A stretch of 64,000 nt of DNA. Source: Trichoplusia ni. Its lineage: Eukaryota > Arthropoda > Insecta > Lepidoptera > Noctuidae. The stretch spans positions 6,138,001 to 6,202,000 of the forward strand of contig NC_039491.1 of assembly GCF_003590095.1 (NCBI RefSeq), written 5' to 3'. A program made the translations under genes and the position numbers. Positions 12,391 through 27,800 of the stretch are shown piece after piece (position 1 is the first letter of the stretch; each line of letters opens with the position of its first letter). The notes under the pieces are model-generated. The model was not told where the DNA came from and ran no database searches. It worked only from the letters and a program-made list of their open reading frames with translations.

Positions 12391-12638
12391 CTATACTAAT
12401 ATATAAAGTTGAGTTTGTTTGTTTGTTTTTTTTTAAACGCTCTATTCTCAGGAACTACTCGTCCAAATTGAAAAATTCTTTTTGTGTTGAATAGACCATT
12501 CATCGCGGAAGGCTTTAGACTCTAAACCATCACGCTGCGATAAATAGGAGCGAAGATACAATGGAAAATGTGAAAAAGCAGGGCAGATCATAACTTATAT
12601 CTTCTAACCACGGGGACGAAGTCGCGGGCAACAGTTAG
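12391..12638. mobile_element. Helitron-like fragment
   Basis: It begins ctatactaatatataaagttgag, then reads ggaactactcgtccaaattg and ccattcatcgcggaaggc, and ends gaagtcgcgggcaacagttagt. This is the usual order of a widespread lepidopteran dispersed repeat with a CTAG-T-like (here TTAG-T) 3' end. It has no coding capacity. Confidence 0.55.
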
Positions 12639-15600
12639 TACAAAATATGGTACCGATTTCTTAAAACAAGAACAGATCAAAAATATGCGTATCCAGTCTT
12701 TTAAATTATAATCTTAGCAACGTTTTAAAAGTATTTTCAAAACTTTCAGTAAGGAATCAATTTATGATCTGGAATTTTTTTCGTCAACCTTATTTAAATC
12801 ATAAATAGTAAAGTTATGACGCTCGAGTGACGCAAGTACTACGAACTTTCTCATATGATTTTCGTCTTCTAAAAGTTTTTCCCTAGTTTTTCCGGTTAGA
12901 TATCACAACTTTGATTAAATTTTATTTCTTTTGGAAATACGGTACGATTACCACTTATATATACGAGTACTTCGTTTTTTTTGAGTTGATATAAATATTT
13001 ATGAGTTAGCTAAGTACTTCAAGAAATTAATTTCTTTAACGATTTACTTTATTATTTTGCCTAAAATATTCTATCCGGTACCTACTCCATTGACACTTCA
13101 CTCATTGTTTTTGATACGCCAAACTCAAGTTTAAGACGAAAAAATATGTCAAATATTGATATTAGTTGTATTGTAATCTGTTCAACTAAAAATCATCGAT
13201 TCACGTCCAATTACAGTTTGATTGCAAAAAAACATCTTCATTACACATATTTAGTCAAGTCATATCAATCAACTATATATGCAAAATACTGAATGTGACG
13301 TCTGCCTGTCATAAGCTTGAATACCAGAACAAGCTTTTTGATTCGTGTTTGCGACACTTATCGATATTTCTATAACGTTTTACTTCAAAAATATTTATTG
13401 AAATTCTAAGTTTACGTGAACTAAATTACACATGGGCTTTGTGACAATCACTGTATAACAACACAATGGAAAAACACGAAAGTGACATAACACATGTTTT
13501 TTTTACTCCTTTTGGTTGATTGAAAGTATTCCCCGCTGACGTCGTTTTCTCCCCAAACAATAAATACATAATAATTTATACGATAGCTTTACTTGGAACA
13601 TTTACATTTGCACTTAATAAACAGCTGTCTATTTACAATATTTTCGCGAATATTCAAATTCTAATTTGCCTAAGTGGGTGCGAAGGCGCTTATAAGCTTT
13701 GAAACAACCATCGGCCTTGTCACTGGCCTTAACCCTTAAACGCCGACGGAATAACATTTTTTCTTATCAATAAGTTGCAAACTTGTTAAATGATGGTAAT
13801 ATAAAATAATACAACAATAATTTACGAAAGTTTTTACATAAAAGAGTATCTACACGGAAGTTATGAGTTGGGGCTTTACTTGTTTTTTTAATCTACACAA
13901 AATTGTTTCAAAGCATCTAGGAGCGGTCAAAATCTGACGTCTAAAACCTTATAAATGAGGTTTTGACTTTGGAATATAGTATTACAGCTCTAGTTCAATA
14001 TCAGGTTCCAAACTCTACCTTCGGAATACGCTTACACTATTCGGAAAATTCTATACAAAAGATACAACCACGTGCGGTACACAGCATTTAGAGTTCTAAA
14101 AGGAAATAATCGACACTTGGAAACGATACTGGCGCACTTAAAAAGTAAACGATACCATTATACTGACTTCACCCTTGCATACTCAAGGATATATCATACA
14201 GCATTTATTCTTGCTAAAACGGCAAAAAACACGTATTAAAAAAGTTTCGATATTTTTTTCAACCACTCAAGTCGTTTCATACTCGTAACAAGGACATATA
14301 TTATGCGAAAAGTAAAGTAACTGTAATTTCAAGAATAACTTCATTCATTTCTCCTTAGTTAAAAAGTCTTCATTTATGGTTACAAACCAAGTATTGATGG
14401 AAAATCAACCTCCCTATTGCTGTAACATTTGCATTCGACGGCAAACGATATTCCGTGTCACAAAATTGACGTTTTAATTACCGTGTCAAGGTTTCATTAA
14501 CCTAGCTCTTTAACTAATCACACTGTATTTGATTAAATACTGTAATAATGGACTGAAGAGTTTTATTATATAGTTTTAGTATGTTGTATTTTTGTAGTGT
14601 CGATGTTGGTACTTTCAACTGTAGGATTATCATTGCCGTAATTATTACGATTTCCTAGAAAAATAATTACTCTTTTCTGATGCAAGATCAGATACGATCG
14701 ATTCCGATTTATTAAATGTCTCGTTTGCCGCAAGCAAATGATGATTTAACAATTGAACTCACATACTCGGAAAAGATTCCTGTGTCGTGTGTCGAAAAAA
14801 AACACGCGTGATGAATACGCGTAACTAAACCGTTTTATAAATTATCACGAATCCGCCTGCTGAAAGTTATTATTATAATTCCTCAAAAAGCTAATTGCGT
14901 ATAACCTTTCCTTGTCTACATCATTTGTTTGGAGTGAGAGAGAACACCAATCGAAATACGATTGGTATTTGATGTATTCTTTCTTCTCACGTAAGTATTT
15001 TTTTACTTAAAAGCAAGAAATAAAAAAGATCCGGTAGTATATTATGTATGTCACTCTTAAAAAGTAGCTCTAAGTTGATATAAAATGCTTGCAGTATTTA
15101 CAAAAAGGCAAAAAGGTTAAATGAAATAGTCGGTAGGTGGCCTCCCGTAACTACTTTTACTCGTAAAAACCTTCATCACTTTCAACCAGTATTGACAAAT
15201 CCTTTGATGCGGTACCATTTTAAAGGTAAATGTACAACCGAATGGAAACTGTCATAACATTGCCGCGAAGTTTACATTATTATTTAGATAGGACAGAATA
15301 TATTGAATTTACTTTACGGGTTATGTAGGGCCTGTTCAAAAATATACTATATTCTGAAAAGTAATTTCGGGCAAAAAATGCTATGCATAATAATTAAATA
15401 TGATATGTATTTACATACACGTATTAAGCGCTACAGAAACGAAAACAAGTTCTTGATTGGTAACTTTACGAAGAGACAAGACAACCAGCTAAATTTTCCT
15501 TTTTCATAAAAATACGCTTTATTGCCGAAATACTACTCAAAAATCTTCTTCATTATAATCTCACTCATATGTCTATTTTGATTTATGAAAATTAAAACAC

Positions 15601-15819
15601 ATTTTACTTTGAATTACAGTCAAGGCATGTGACATACCCCCGCCGCCGCCGCCTTGAATCAAGATGAAGGGCTACAATTGGGCCTGAAACTAGACGGGCT
15701 ATAGGTAAATGCACCTAAGGGAACTTCTTTATAAAAAATATAAATCCGCTTCACGAATATTATTATTTTATATTTTACATCGCTATTTTCCAACGAGTTA
15801 TAATCAATCAAACACGTAC
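12639..15819. other. Spacer or intron, nothing supported
   Basis: AT-rich, with no recognised exon. At 14950-14971 the sequence ccaatcgaaatacgattgg is a short perfect hairpin. If the gene at 15.8 kb has further minus-strand exons inside the window they must lie here or further left, but none could be picked with confidence. Confidence 0.4.
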
Positions 15820-15895
15820 CTGTGTGTGCCGGGGCCGCGAACACGTGAGAACTCACGAGGAGCAACACGAACGTGGATAAAGTAGCCATTGCGAT
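15820..15895 (-). CDS. Signal-peptide exon of an unidentified secreted protein (first coding exon)
   Basis: On the minus strand an acceptor (TTTTTGTCCACAG) is followed by ATCGCA and an ATG at 15889. The 23 codons encode MATLSTFVLLLVSSHVFAAP then AHT. This is a classic short signal peptide with a hydrophobic core and a likely cleavage near VFA-AP. The exon ends in phase 1 at 15820, before a good donor (GTACGTG). A non-coding 5' exon followed by a small signal-peptide exon is common in insect neuropeptide, cuticle and other secreted-protein genes. The rest of the protein is not identified, so no function is assigned. Reading through the donor gives an implausible AT-rich tail. Confidence 0.65.
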
Positions 15896-18800
15896 CTGTG
15901 GACAAAAAGAGGTTATAATTAGTATTATTATAGAATAAACTGTCACTAGGATATTCATGGTTTGGTGACTATCCGGTATGTGGAAAATAGTTTAGGGATG
16001 TTCACCACTAAAATGGCCTTTATTATATTTTATTTATAAATGATTTTTGTGTCGACATCATCATATCTAACCAAATAAATCATACCTAAATATATTATTT
16101 TTTAATAAATTAAAACGCTACATGAGAAACTACTTCTGAGAAATCAATGCGCGCACAATAATTTACAAGAAAGTAAGAAAGTGCACAAAGGAAATCAAAG
16201 CAGCACTCGCGGCTGAAGACGTATAAGCGCATGTCGAGTGTTGCCAAGGATAACTATCGTTACTAACACTTCCTTGTTTCATAACATGCATTGAAACATA
16301 TCTGTGATATAATAATACTACAAACATAATATAAAAGAATATCTCGTCATAAAATTAAAGAGTTAGGTACGACGGTAATCGATTCGATGTTATCAGAAAT
16401 TCCGATATAAAGATAAAACAAAATGGGAAACAACGTGTGAAGAACAAACACACGAAAAAGTTAACTCGAAAATCGTATTTCTCGTATCAATACCCTTTTC
16501 AACAAAATATCAAAACGAATATAAAAATGGAGAGTACATTTTCCTTTTAGAAAATCTAACCACGGTCATGAACCCGAATACTTAGAAAAATCACGAAAGT
16601 TGTGAGAGTTTTCATTATAGGTTTCATAAAACCCGTCGTTCGAAAAGATTCTTCCAAGTTGACTCGTTAAAAATAAAAATCAATCAAAGTTTTGATGGAT
16701 TTCGCTAAGTCAATTATCTCCAATTTAAAGTTGTTGACGAATCTAACTTGATTAACTTAGCGTAGTAGATGACTTCTGTATGTCTTGGCTAAGTTTGATA
16801 AGGCCACCATTAGTTGATTGCTTAGCCTAATACTCACTTCTTGTGGGAATATAATTTGTTTTAATTAGTTTTGTCATCTTGAAATGTATTATTTGCGTGT
16901 TCATTTATGACAAAGTGATATTTCATTTCGTGATTGATCAATTAATATAATAAACTGACAATATTTTAACGCTAATTGCTAGAACAAGTTGTAGGGTACA
17001 AAATCTGTTTGCATTTATAGCCAAAACTATAGAAAGGTTTAAGACAAGCAGCAACAATGATTGAAACCGCTAGGCAACACTAGTCAACACTACATATCGT
17101 GTACGTAGTCATACGTAATCGTGACTGAAAACCTAATAAGGTGGCATAATGGATTCTATAAATAACCTCGTTACAAATGTAGATTCGAGAAATAGTCGTT
17201 GTAGAGAAATAAGTTTAAATAATTGTGCCTGTACCTTATTTGTGTAATTGGTTTATTAATGTAATGCTGAAACAAGTAATACATATATTTCTATAGAATT
17301 ATGATAAGATAGATAAACATAATGAAACTATCGAATAAATTCGAAATAATCGTTTATTTGAACTATACTCCATTAAGCACTTAAAAATGGTAAACAATCT
17401 GGTCGTGTCATTCTATACAAACACATTTAGTAAATAAACGACTTATATTCCAGAGGTATATTTTTTTTGTATAATATATTAATCTTCATTGTTGTTTGCA
17501 CTTTTCAAACAGAAACACACAACAAGGGGTTGTTTGCCTCTTTTTAATACCCCAACAAATGGAATATTAATTATGTCTTCGCCCTTATATGCCTGTGTAC
17601 GTTTGTCAGATTAAACTTATCCAAAACTATATAAAAATCGGCTTAGCCGTGTACAGGGGTACAGGCTGTCAGTTACAGGTAAATTCACAATATTATCTTA
17701 GGATTGAAAAGAATCGATAGATAACGAATATCAGACCTATGTATGATAAGCTACTCCATAACATAAAACCAACGATTTTTCGTACTCGTAATCCACATAA
17801 TGTGTTTTGTTTGCCTCGATAAAAATAACATAGACCTACCTTGTTTCTGAAGAAAATATTATAATGCTGTCAGCTATGTAACAAATTGCCTTCATGCATG
17901 TACTCCCTTTACACAATAGGTGTGGTTCGCCACGTTTACAGGTTGTTGACATAGTAAGCGAGGAGGCTTACCACGTGTATGCTTAGCCCTTTAAACCGGA
18001 CTACTTAAGTGATACATAGACGTGGACATGTAGGTTCGTTGTATAGAGGTTGTTATTACATTCTCAAAGCGCAAGTTTATTTCGTCTTGCAAGGATGGTT
18101 AGTTTGTTTTCTACATCTACTTGCATATTTCACTTGGATTATACAATACTTTATGTGATGATTGAGCGACACTTGTAACATACATAAAAAATAAATCTAC
18201 ATAACGGTACCCGTTTTTTTTTTATTGTCTTCTTTTTTTTTTATTGCTTAACTTCCTTGGTCTTATTTGTACAGTTTTTATCGGCTAAACTTTGACGAAT
18301 GAAAGCTACTTAAACCTAGAGGTATTTTAATTGTAAACCTGTTTCCAAGTTTATCAAAGTTTACCTACAATTTCGGATAAACCTTCATAGACTTAAATTC
18401 GAAACATTTCCTTACAGAAACAACCCACTTGAGGCCACTGAGCCTTTAATGTTTCCGCATTTGCAATAAAATGAAACAACAGGCGTAGTTGCGCACCACT
18501 TAGGGACTTTCTTGACCGTGTAGAGGTCATCTTCCATTTAACAATATATAGGACGGTTAAACTGTAAACTGTAACGTGTACGTTTTACTTGACATTAATA
18601 TATGAAAATATTGATCCGGTATTCTTCTTATCCTAGATCCTTTAGAAGAAGGATAGCAATTTTTCGTATTATTACTTATATAGAGACTAAGTATATGTAT
18701 TTATGTCATAGACAGATTTTGATACGAATGCTTGACATTTTATTACCAAGAAATATTGTAGCGGTTGAGGAAGCGTGACAGCGCTCTACGTGGTGTAGAG

Positions 18801-21800
18801 CGGCGTCTCTTTTTCATGAGTACAATAATATTGCTTTAAGAGACAGTGGTTTGCTCTAAGAGTTGTATTTTTCTCTGTCGATTCAAAAAGTAGGTTTCGG
18901 TAAGAACAGACTCAAAATTAATATATTAATTATTCTATCAGCAGCATATAAGATTAAAAGTTTTCAGAAAACTAAAATCTGTCTTCCATACATTTTATCA
19001 AAACTCAATCGTGCGTACTCCCATTTAAAGATCAATTCTCTTTGAACTACCCAACTTCTCAAATAGAATTTTATAAAAACATTAGGTATATACTGTCGAG
19101 TTGTCATTAAATGTTAAGCTTTGGTATCGGACCCTCGTCACGCAGAGTGCTCGACCACAAGACCCTTAACATTTGCTCTTGTATTTAATTGAAAAACTGA
19201 CGTTAGATGCGATGCTCTACTGAGAAGTCGCATAAACGAGTAAAACGTAGTTAGAAGTAACTTGAATTTGTTGCGAAAATTTGTTTCGTGGCAGTTGCTA
19301 GGTGAGAGGCCCATTAAATTTACAAATATCATGACTTGATAAATAAAAGTTGGTATAGTATTATTTTGAGATTAGCTGCTGCTATAACGCTACAAACTCA
19401 CAAACTTGACCCTTGCACAGTTTCGTGGGAATACGAAGTAAGTATGTAGTGTTGTAAACATCAAAGCAAAGAATTCGATCGTTGAACGTCAAGAACAAAC
19501 AAAATAAAATTACTTTTTGTATTAATCCACATAATTCGTAAAGAGAAACAGTCTAACACTCTACTATACAGAGAAAGAAAGAATTTACAAATACGTAGTT
19601 AAAGATAAAAAGTAAATACTACGACTATATCATTTCCAGGTATGTGGTTATTAGTATGTGGAAAATTCATAACGATAACACATTTTTTTCTGAATAAGTT
19701 AAACAACAAACACGGTGAAACGATTTAGTTTTACTAAATCCATTACAAATAGAATAAGTTAAGGAAATAATGAAGAATAGCGTATAAACGATTTACATTT
19801 CATCGCATTAACTTCGACTCATTGTAATTTCTATCGTAAGATTGCTCTAAACGGCAATTTTGTTACGCAAACGAAGAAATTTAAAAAAGAAACTGCAATC
19901 TCAGTGAATTAGTCGAAGAATTATTCTCTTACTTATTCAATTCCCTTTTTTATTGTTAAGCTTCCTAAACTTATAATAATATTTACTTGAACTATTTGTT
20001 CGATCAATTATACTGAAAATAAGTTGTTACCTACGCTTTTATTCATTAAACATATTAGATACATAAAACATTAAAACAATGCACAAGGCATACGCCGCAA
20101 TTAGTCGTAAATTAGGCGTAAAAAAATACATATAGTCGGGCGAAACTGTGGTCAAAAGCAGATGAATTAAAATTGATTAAGAAAACAAAACTCGATTCTC
20201 TAATAAGAACGCCACAGGCAGGTTCATAATAAAGCTTAAACCTTAACACAACAAATATAAGCTAACCAATTAACTCACAAACAACAATAACTATAGTAAC
20301 TGTATTAACAAACTATTGCTTATACATAAGTGCAATGCTCCACTTCTCTAAAGCAGAATTGGGTCACTCTCACTACCCTATATTCAGGACCGAACATTTG
20401 TAACGCATAACCAGAATACTGTTATTCAGTTACAGTAAGCAAAAAGTAATAAAACCATGGGACTGGTTACCTTGCTATAAATTTTAATCAAACCGCACGT
20501 ATTGCTAGCTCAAGATTATTTTTGTCGAGATCAAGATTTTTGGCGGTTTTGCATATGGTTGTTCAGAGTTTTTATGAGCTTTTGATGTTGATATATACGG
20601 ATATTGTTTCCACTAGTTTATAAATATTCCTAATTTAATTAACTAATTTAAGAAAAAAAGTTTTTGATTACTTTCTTGCTTTTACAAAAAACAATTCACA
20701 TGAATCTAATATAAAAATAAGAAGGCTACCACCTCCTTTGGCCAAATTCTAGCTTTAGCATATTAATTTCGGTCTTGTCAAAATGTTGCATTATCTCTCA
20801 GTGAACATATATATTCTGCAAAGGGGAATAAATTCAACTTGCAAGACTTGATTACAAACCGACTGACAGATAGATATATAATATCAAAAAAATAAGATTT
20901 AAATAAACACGAACCAAAATTCCTAATTTTATCTGTACTCTTGAGCTTTTAATAACTATAGGCAAATAAACAATCGATCGGTTTATAAATTCAGCTCCGA
21001 GCTAACCAAACCAAAGCTTAATAATTGAAGACCTAACCGCGAACTAAAGTGGAACTTTGCGGTTCTTGTTTGTCTTCCCACAGGTATATAACTAGGCAAC
21101 CTATGACCTAAAACACTAGACCATAACGTCTGACGCGAAATAATTTAATACATCGTTACAATACAATTATGTTCGCTGAATTTCCAGTTTCCAATTTCGA
21201 TCTAGTGTAATATGTATTATATTTTAAGTGTAGACTGGTTGAAATAAATTGATGATTTAGTTATCCACGTGATCAATAAGAATAACAATTAATAAACAAT
21301 TACGATAACAAATTAATTACGTTTAATTTTTTCTTCGTTATCTTAAATGGAAACGGAGCATTCAAAGAGGCCATACCATGGCTTTCTTTCAAGAAATTCT
21401 ACAAGAACTTACCGTTTCAAGAAGTGCAAATCACTTTATAATCTATGACCACAGGCACAAGTAAAAATAGACAAAAATATTGACAGCTTTCCCGGAAAAG
21501 CAAAGTTCAATGTACGGCTGAGCGACTGAGAACAGATTTAAACACGCGTCCTGATATTATTTGTAGGTCCCGTGAACTGGTCTAGTGACCCAGTTCACAG
21601 GTTGTTCCTCCCCCCCCCCCCGGCACCCCTCACCCCTCTGCCCTGGAGCACGGATCCAGCCCCCGATCGGAACAAAATTAAAATCGCTATAGTGCAGTAT
21701 AGTTACAGAATAAAATGTTTAGAATTCCTGGCCCTCATACTTTGGAATGTCAAGAATTTCATATGTAGCGGTTATTGATAGCTTGAATTCCTATTGGTAT

Positions 21801-24800
21801 TTTAATAAATATTTTTTAGTAAGAAGCATTTATTAATATATTTGTCATGATCAATGCCCAATTAATCACTCCGTAATTAACTATATTTTGTAAAATCTGA
21901 GCTACTACAAATAAACTTTCAAATTGTAAACTAAATCTGTTGTGAACAGTACCTAAGTTACCAGCTTTATAAAATAGTATGCACTACTATGATGAGTTTA
22001 ACTTGGATGTTTAAACATGTTTAAAAGATAGCAAGTGAACTATAACAAAGTTGGAAAGTAATTTACGCTGTTGGTAAACAAGCCTTGACTTGGCACGGAT
22101 CGGGACCATTTATATTAATTTACATGCTAATCGAAACTGCATTGAGTTTGTGAAATGCAGAAACTAAATTAAACAGTGAAACGTGATCGTATTACCGGGT
22201 ATTATAGAGATATATTTTTGATCAACAGTTTGGTTTCCAAACCTAAAGTGTAAAAACAAACAACACACCTTTTTACTAAGGCTCCGCTGTCTATAAGTCT
22301 GTTCGTCCATCTATCAGAAGGCTTGTACTTCAGGAACTCCTATAGAATCATTTAATTTAATGGTTTATTTTCGCAGATTATTTTGTATGAAGCCGCTATA
22401 ATAATACCTAATAATAAAATCTAAATTAATCTTGGTACAATCGCATATAATTATTTGTTAGGTGACCATTTTCTGTGAAAAGTTGTTTTTCTTTAACGTA
22501 TCTATACGAAACCTTCAAAAAGGGATATTCTAATAGCACTTGACACTAGTTTTCTGTGTCATTATTGTGACATTATTTCCATTTTCTTAATAAATTTTAT
22601 ATAAAAATATTCGTTCAAAAAAAGCGTCAATAATTTTTTACAGGTGGATAGCCTCAATGCTATATGCTTATCTTGCCCTAAACTCCGTAAGGGAAGCCAT
22701 GCAAGAAGTAAGCTAACCAAAAATCAATACACAGCCTAAATAAGTGTGAATATCTCATACCATAATGTATGCATCTTTTATATACTTATTGTACAATGTA
22801 TGCATAGGTATACATCAAATTAAATAAATTATTATTTACGAAGACGAGGTACGGTTCAAGTAAATCCTATTTATAAATCTCCCGATTGTAAATAAAGGGA
22901 AGAAAATCGGATTACTTTATCAAGCATAGTCTCAGACATTTTTTATCTGTAAAATGGAAAGGTAGTTTCGTATGCCTCAAGTGATGGATGTGAAATTGAA
23001 ATATACCAAATTTTCAGACGGGATTTACACCATGCTTGCAGTTCATATTTCTTTATAGATGATCATATAGATCGCGGACCTGATAACCATAGGGTGATGC
23101 AGAGATACTTAGACGTAGATCCAAAAAAACATACCTTTTGTAGGTAAATTCAAGACAACAAATATAAGTCAGATATATTTTAATTCCTTTAAGATATCTT
23201 TTAGTTTAATGTAAAAAAAAATCATACATGTTCATAACAGCGACAATTAGACAAGAAACATCAAGGAAAAATTACAAAAAAAAAAAACTAAGAAATTCGT
23301 TCGCCAACACATACTAAACACAATGAGACGATTAATATTCTTAACAATACTATTTACAACCAAGATTGCTTCTAGCAAAAGTATCTACTTAAATATTTAT
23401 ACAGATGACACAATTAGATTAAGTATTAACGAAAATGTACGCAGTTAAGGTCCAAACAAGGTTCCGACAAACTTAAAATTGTTGAAGTTTCGGAATATTA
23501 TTCTTGTTTTTGCTGTGAGAAGCTCGTAAATGTTAAATCAAAGGATTGTTTTGAAAGAAAGTTCTGAAACATTTACAGAGCTTTGTTTGACGAAAAGCCA
23601 CTTGCTACCCTTCATTAAGTCTTTTTTGATGGAAATATTTTGTTTTCTTTATCATGGGTGAAGAAGGACAAGTGGAATACCTTTGTACAGCATTCTAGTG
23701 GTGTCTAACAAAAAAAAAACATTAGTAGCTGTAATGTTATAATAACACGGCAGTTAGAGGAAGGTGAATGATTGCTTCCGTAAGTAACCTTAAACATTTA
23801 ATTAGTCTTTGGGTCCGCTGTATTTATTTATAATTTAAGAAATGTTTATTCTTCTAATTCTGAATAAACAGCAAATAGTATCGACTGGAAGACGCTTGCA
23901 CGTTCAAAGGGTTGAGTTCAACTCGGGAAAATTATATATTTTAATTTAACATTTAGATCGTGTTAATATGCTTTTCAGTGGATTGAAAACATTATTAAAG
24001 GCACAGAAATACACAATATTATATCTATTACATTACAAGCCTTGCAGTACATATTATGAAAAAATTAAACCAGAAAAAGTACTGCAACTTAGGTAATTCT
24101 AAATGGAAGGAATGCAAAAGAAGCAGTGTATTTTTTTTTAAATTTATGTCTTACACAAGCAAGTTATAAAGGACAACAAAAAAGGTATTGCTGTTTTATA
24201 ACCAGTTCAATTGATCGTCATGAATAAAGCAAAAATAAATAAAAATGTTGTCACTTTTTCCGTTAAGCGCTAGATCATATTTATTCATAAGACTTGGAAA
24301 AGCCAGACTCGTTATGAAGTTACTTTATACCGAAGAAAAAATCTGAAAAACATGTTTACGTCGTTTGTTCTAAATTGATATTATTAAATTAGAATATCGA
24401 ATCCAAGGTATTCAAGCATATATTAATACGAATAACCGCGATAAAAAATGTTCATTTCAATTTTAAATAGGGTAAAGAAACGTTTTAATTTTACTTCCGA
24501 CTTCAGATCGGCTGAATTTGATTCTATATCTTCGTATCGGCCTTTTAATTTTGATTTCAAAGTTAAAAAACATATAAAAATCTCTTTCTTTTCAATTCAA
24601 TAGTAGGCAAATAGTGTTCTGGCGTTGGTATAGGTCGTGAAATGTGCAGGTGAATGGGACCAATTTCGGACCCAACCGAAGGATCTGAAACTTGTCACAT
24701 TTATCTTATCTTTTTTTTCATTCCTTAATTAAAACTGACGAAACTAGTCGCGCTTTCGCGATAAATACGAGTAAAACATTATTAAATAAAAATTACGAAT

Positions 24801-27800
24801 CCGCCCCACGAAAGTTTATAAAATAATGAGAAAAAAATCCATCATATTTTTTGTGAAATCTTTACTCAAACGAATCGGGATTACTACGGCCTTATTAACT
24901 CGATCATACACAACATCGCAAGCAAAACTAGTCATTTAAAGAGCAAAAGAAGGAAACATGCAATTTAAATAATAAACGGTAGTGGGTTTAAGATTATCCA
25001 ATGATAGTCACAAAGACCTGGTTCAATTGGAGCTCACAACCTTAATTGGAAGATTCAAGCGATTGTGTTTCGGATCATTCACTTTGAAAGGTATCGAGTC
25101 GGAGTACCTGTAGCTATGGACCAGATAACGTACTTAAGAATATGGTAAATGTAATTTTAAGCCTTTTGTGTTTCAGACGCAGGTAGAAGAGTTATTAAAG
25201 AGATTGGAAATAAATAATTTACGTAAATAAGGTGCATAATTGCACGAATCGTTATTTTTTATTTTAGTCGCATTTGGATGCTTCAAATCGCTATCGGTAA
25301 AGGTGAGTAACATATAATGCTCCAGTGTGAATATTTTTTAATTGTTAAAACTGAATTGAATTGATATACATATACATATACTTCACACTAATTAATGTAA
25401 AGCAACACTAGCGATATTATTCATATTTTTTATTGTATACATACCTAGATAGAGATACTGAACGTACTCAAACAAAAATGATTGATTGGCAATCCAACCC
25501 ACTTTGCTGTAAATTGGGGCAAAATTTTGTTACCCTGTTGTGTTAATATATTTTTTCTTTGATGAACATCTAATAGCAGCTTTCAAGGCAGCTTTGTGGA
25601 GTTCTAAAATGCTTACATTTTTTTATCAGTCTACATTTTTTTTTGTTTCCTTGCATCGATCCCAATTGAGGCTGTTAATATGTATGCCATGGTTTTGTAT
25701 ATATAATAGTATAGTTAAAAAAACACATACGCTTATGATTTTTAGATGAGCCATAGTTGGGAGGCAAAACTTACTAGGTGACGTTTTCATTTAGTCTGTC
25801 ACTCATGCAATATTGTACCCAAGAGGAATGTTCGGTGGAACTAATTGAATCGTAGTCGAGAAATACCGACAAGCACGCACACATTAATTAGTCATTACAT
25901 TGAAAATTAAGCTGGAGGAATTATTAAGCTCTAATGTTAACCTTTAGCTGAAATTGAATAGGTTAAATATTAAATAATGTCGAAATGTAGAGTCAATTTA
26001 TAACGTATTATGTCAGTATTTTAGAGTAAATTATACACATTGTTTATATCAGAATCACTACATAAGGTGCCATTCTTGTAGTAATGTTTTGGGCAGACAA
26101 AATTGTGTTGCTATCCATTAAACATTTTCAAAACGCATCTCCATTAGTCCATTTTGTAATTTCGATATTAATGCCTAAGTCCAGCAGATCACTGCGATAG
26201 GCATAGTTGATCGATTGATTGTTTCCAAACTACCCAAATTGCACTGATCTCGATAATTCTCTACAAATTAGGGATGCGTCAAATTCATCGCGTTATCGTT
26301 GTGTTTGACATTCATAACAAAATTTTCGACATCGGGATTTACGTGATTCAACGCATGGATGTTAGATGAATATCGGTTATTGGGTATTTAAAAATATACA
26401 GTTGGTTTTAATGATTATACATTGTTTTAAATTCACTTCCATCGATAATGTTTGTTACAAATACTTAAGCTCTAAACTTTTAAATGAAGTCGTTAATCTT
26501 TTGTGAAAATCCCTTTTCGGTATTACGCAGCAACAGGTAGACCTATTAAGTCTTATCTTTAAGGTGTATTTGGATAAATGGATATAAGTAGCGTTAGCTA
26601 AAAAGAGTAAGTTATGTCTGAAACATCAAACTATTTCTCCCACAGTACATAGCCACATCCAATGTCATCTGTCTATTGTTATGTGATCAGTATAAAAAAT
26701 ATCAAATTTAAAAAGCAAAAAATCTCATAATTTCCGATCAAAATATGTAAAGGTTCACCAAAAACATTATGCCCATGGTGGTCGCAAAACGTGACACCGT
26801 CAAATGTTTACGTTCATTTCCTATTGACACGAGCTGACGCCAAACATAACGAGATTACTGTTAATGAAGCCGTTAATCCCATAATCCAGTAATTAAATAT
26901 ACACGTTCCACATACAAAAATATAGGTCCAAGTAAGTTCAAATAAAATATGAACATTCAATCCAATCCACTGTAAAATGTAGCATTAAAAACTTTTCTAA
27001 ATCTGAAGCCACATTTTGCATTTGTCATAAGTTTTGTTTAAAGCGACGTAATTGAACTAATTAGTTCGCGTATTAAAGCAACTTTGTAACAGCGTACATT
27101 GCTAAACAATGTGTAATTATGAAGGTGCCAACTTTCGTACTAATTTATGTGTTTTAAACTCTAATTTTAAGAATCATTTAATTTACTTACGAACGATAAA
27201 TTAGCCTTGGATTTTAAACAAATTTATTTTCTTATCTGTGACTTTAAACAGTTGTATAACTATTATATCTTAGAGCAGCAATAAATTAGCTGTACTTAAT
27301 TTATAGTAATATTTTAAGCAAATCAGCATTCATGAATCGAAAAGAAATATTTGCTTAAATAAAGTCCCACTTAATGGACTAAATAAATTAAATATGAACT
27401 GAAAATTATCTTCATTATAAAATAAACTGTCAGAACTCTTGAGATACTATCTGAAAACGGGTCCTCGCGATAAAAATATGAAGTTAGACTAATTTAACGA
27501 AAAAAGTGCGAGAAAAACGTCCAACTGCGAAATCTCTCAAAGCTCTACCTAGCTCAAGTCCTTTTAACTTTTCATTACTCAACAGTTCATTCAAACGTAT
27601 TCAATCTCTCTTAGAAAAAAGTACAGACTTTAAACAAAAGGTTTTTAATTACCTTCGATCCGATTCGCAAGGATAATGCCTTTGTTCTGTCGAGGTGACA
27701 AGAGCAAAACAGTATATTGGAGATAAGCCATTTGTCTTAGAAAAAACGTTACTAAGTATTATGCAAGAGGTGAATTGCAGGATTTATTTTTTGTTGCATG

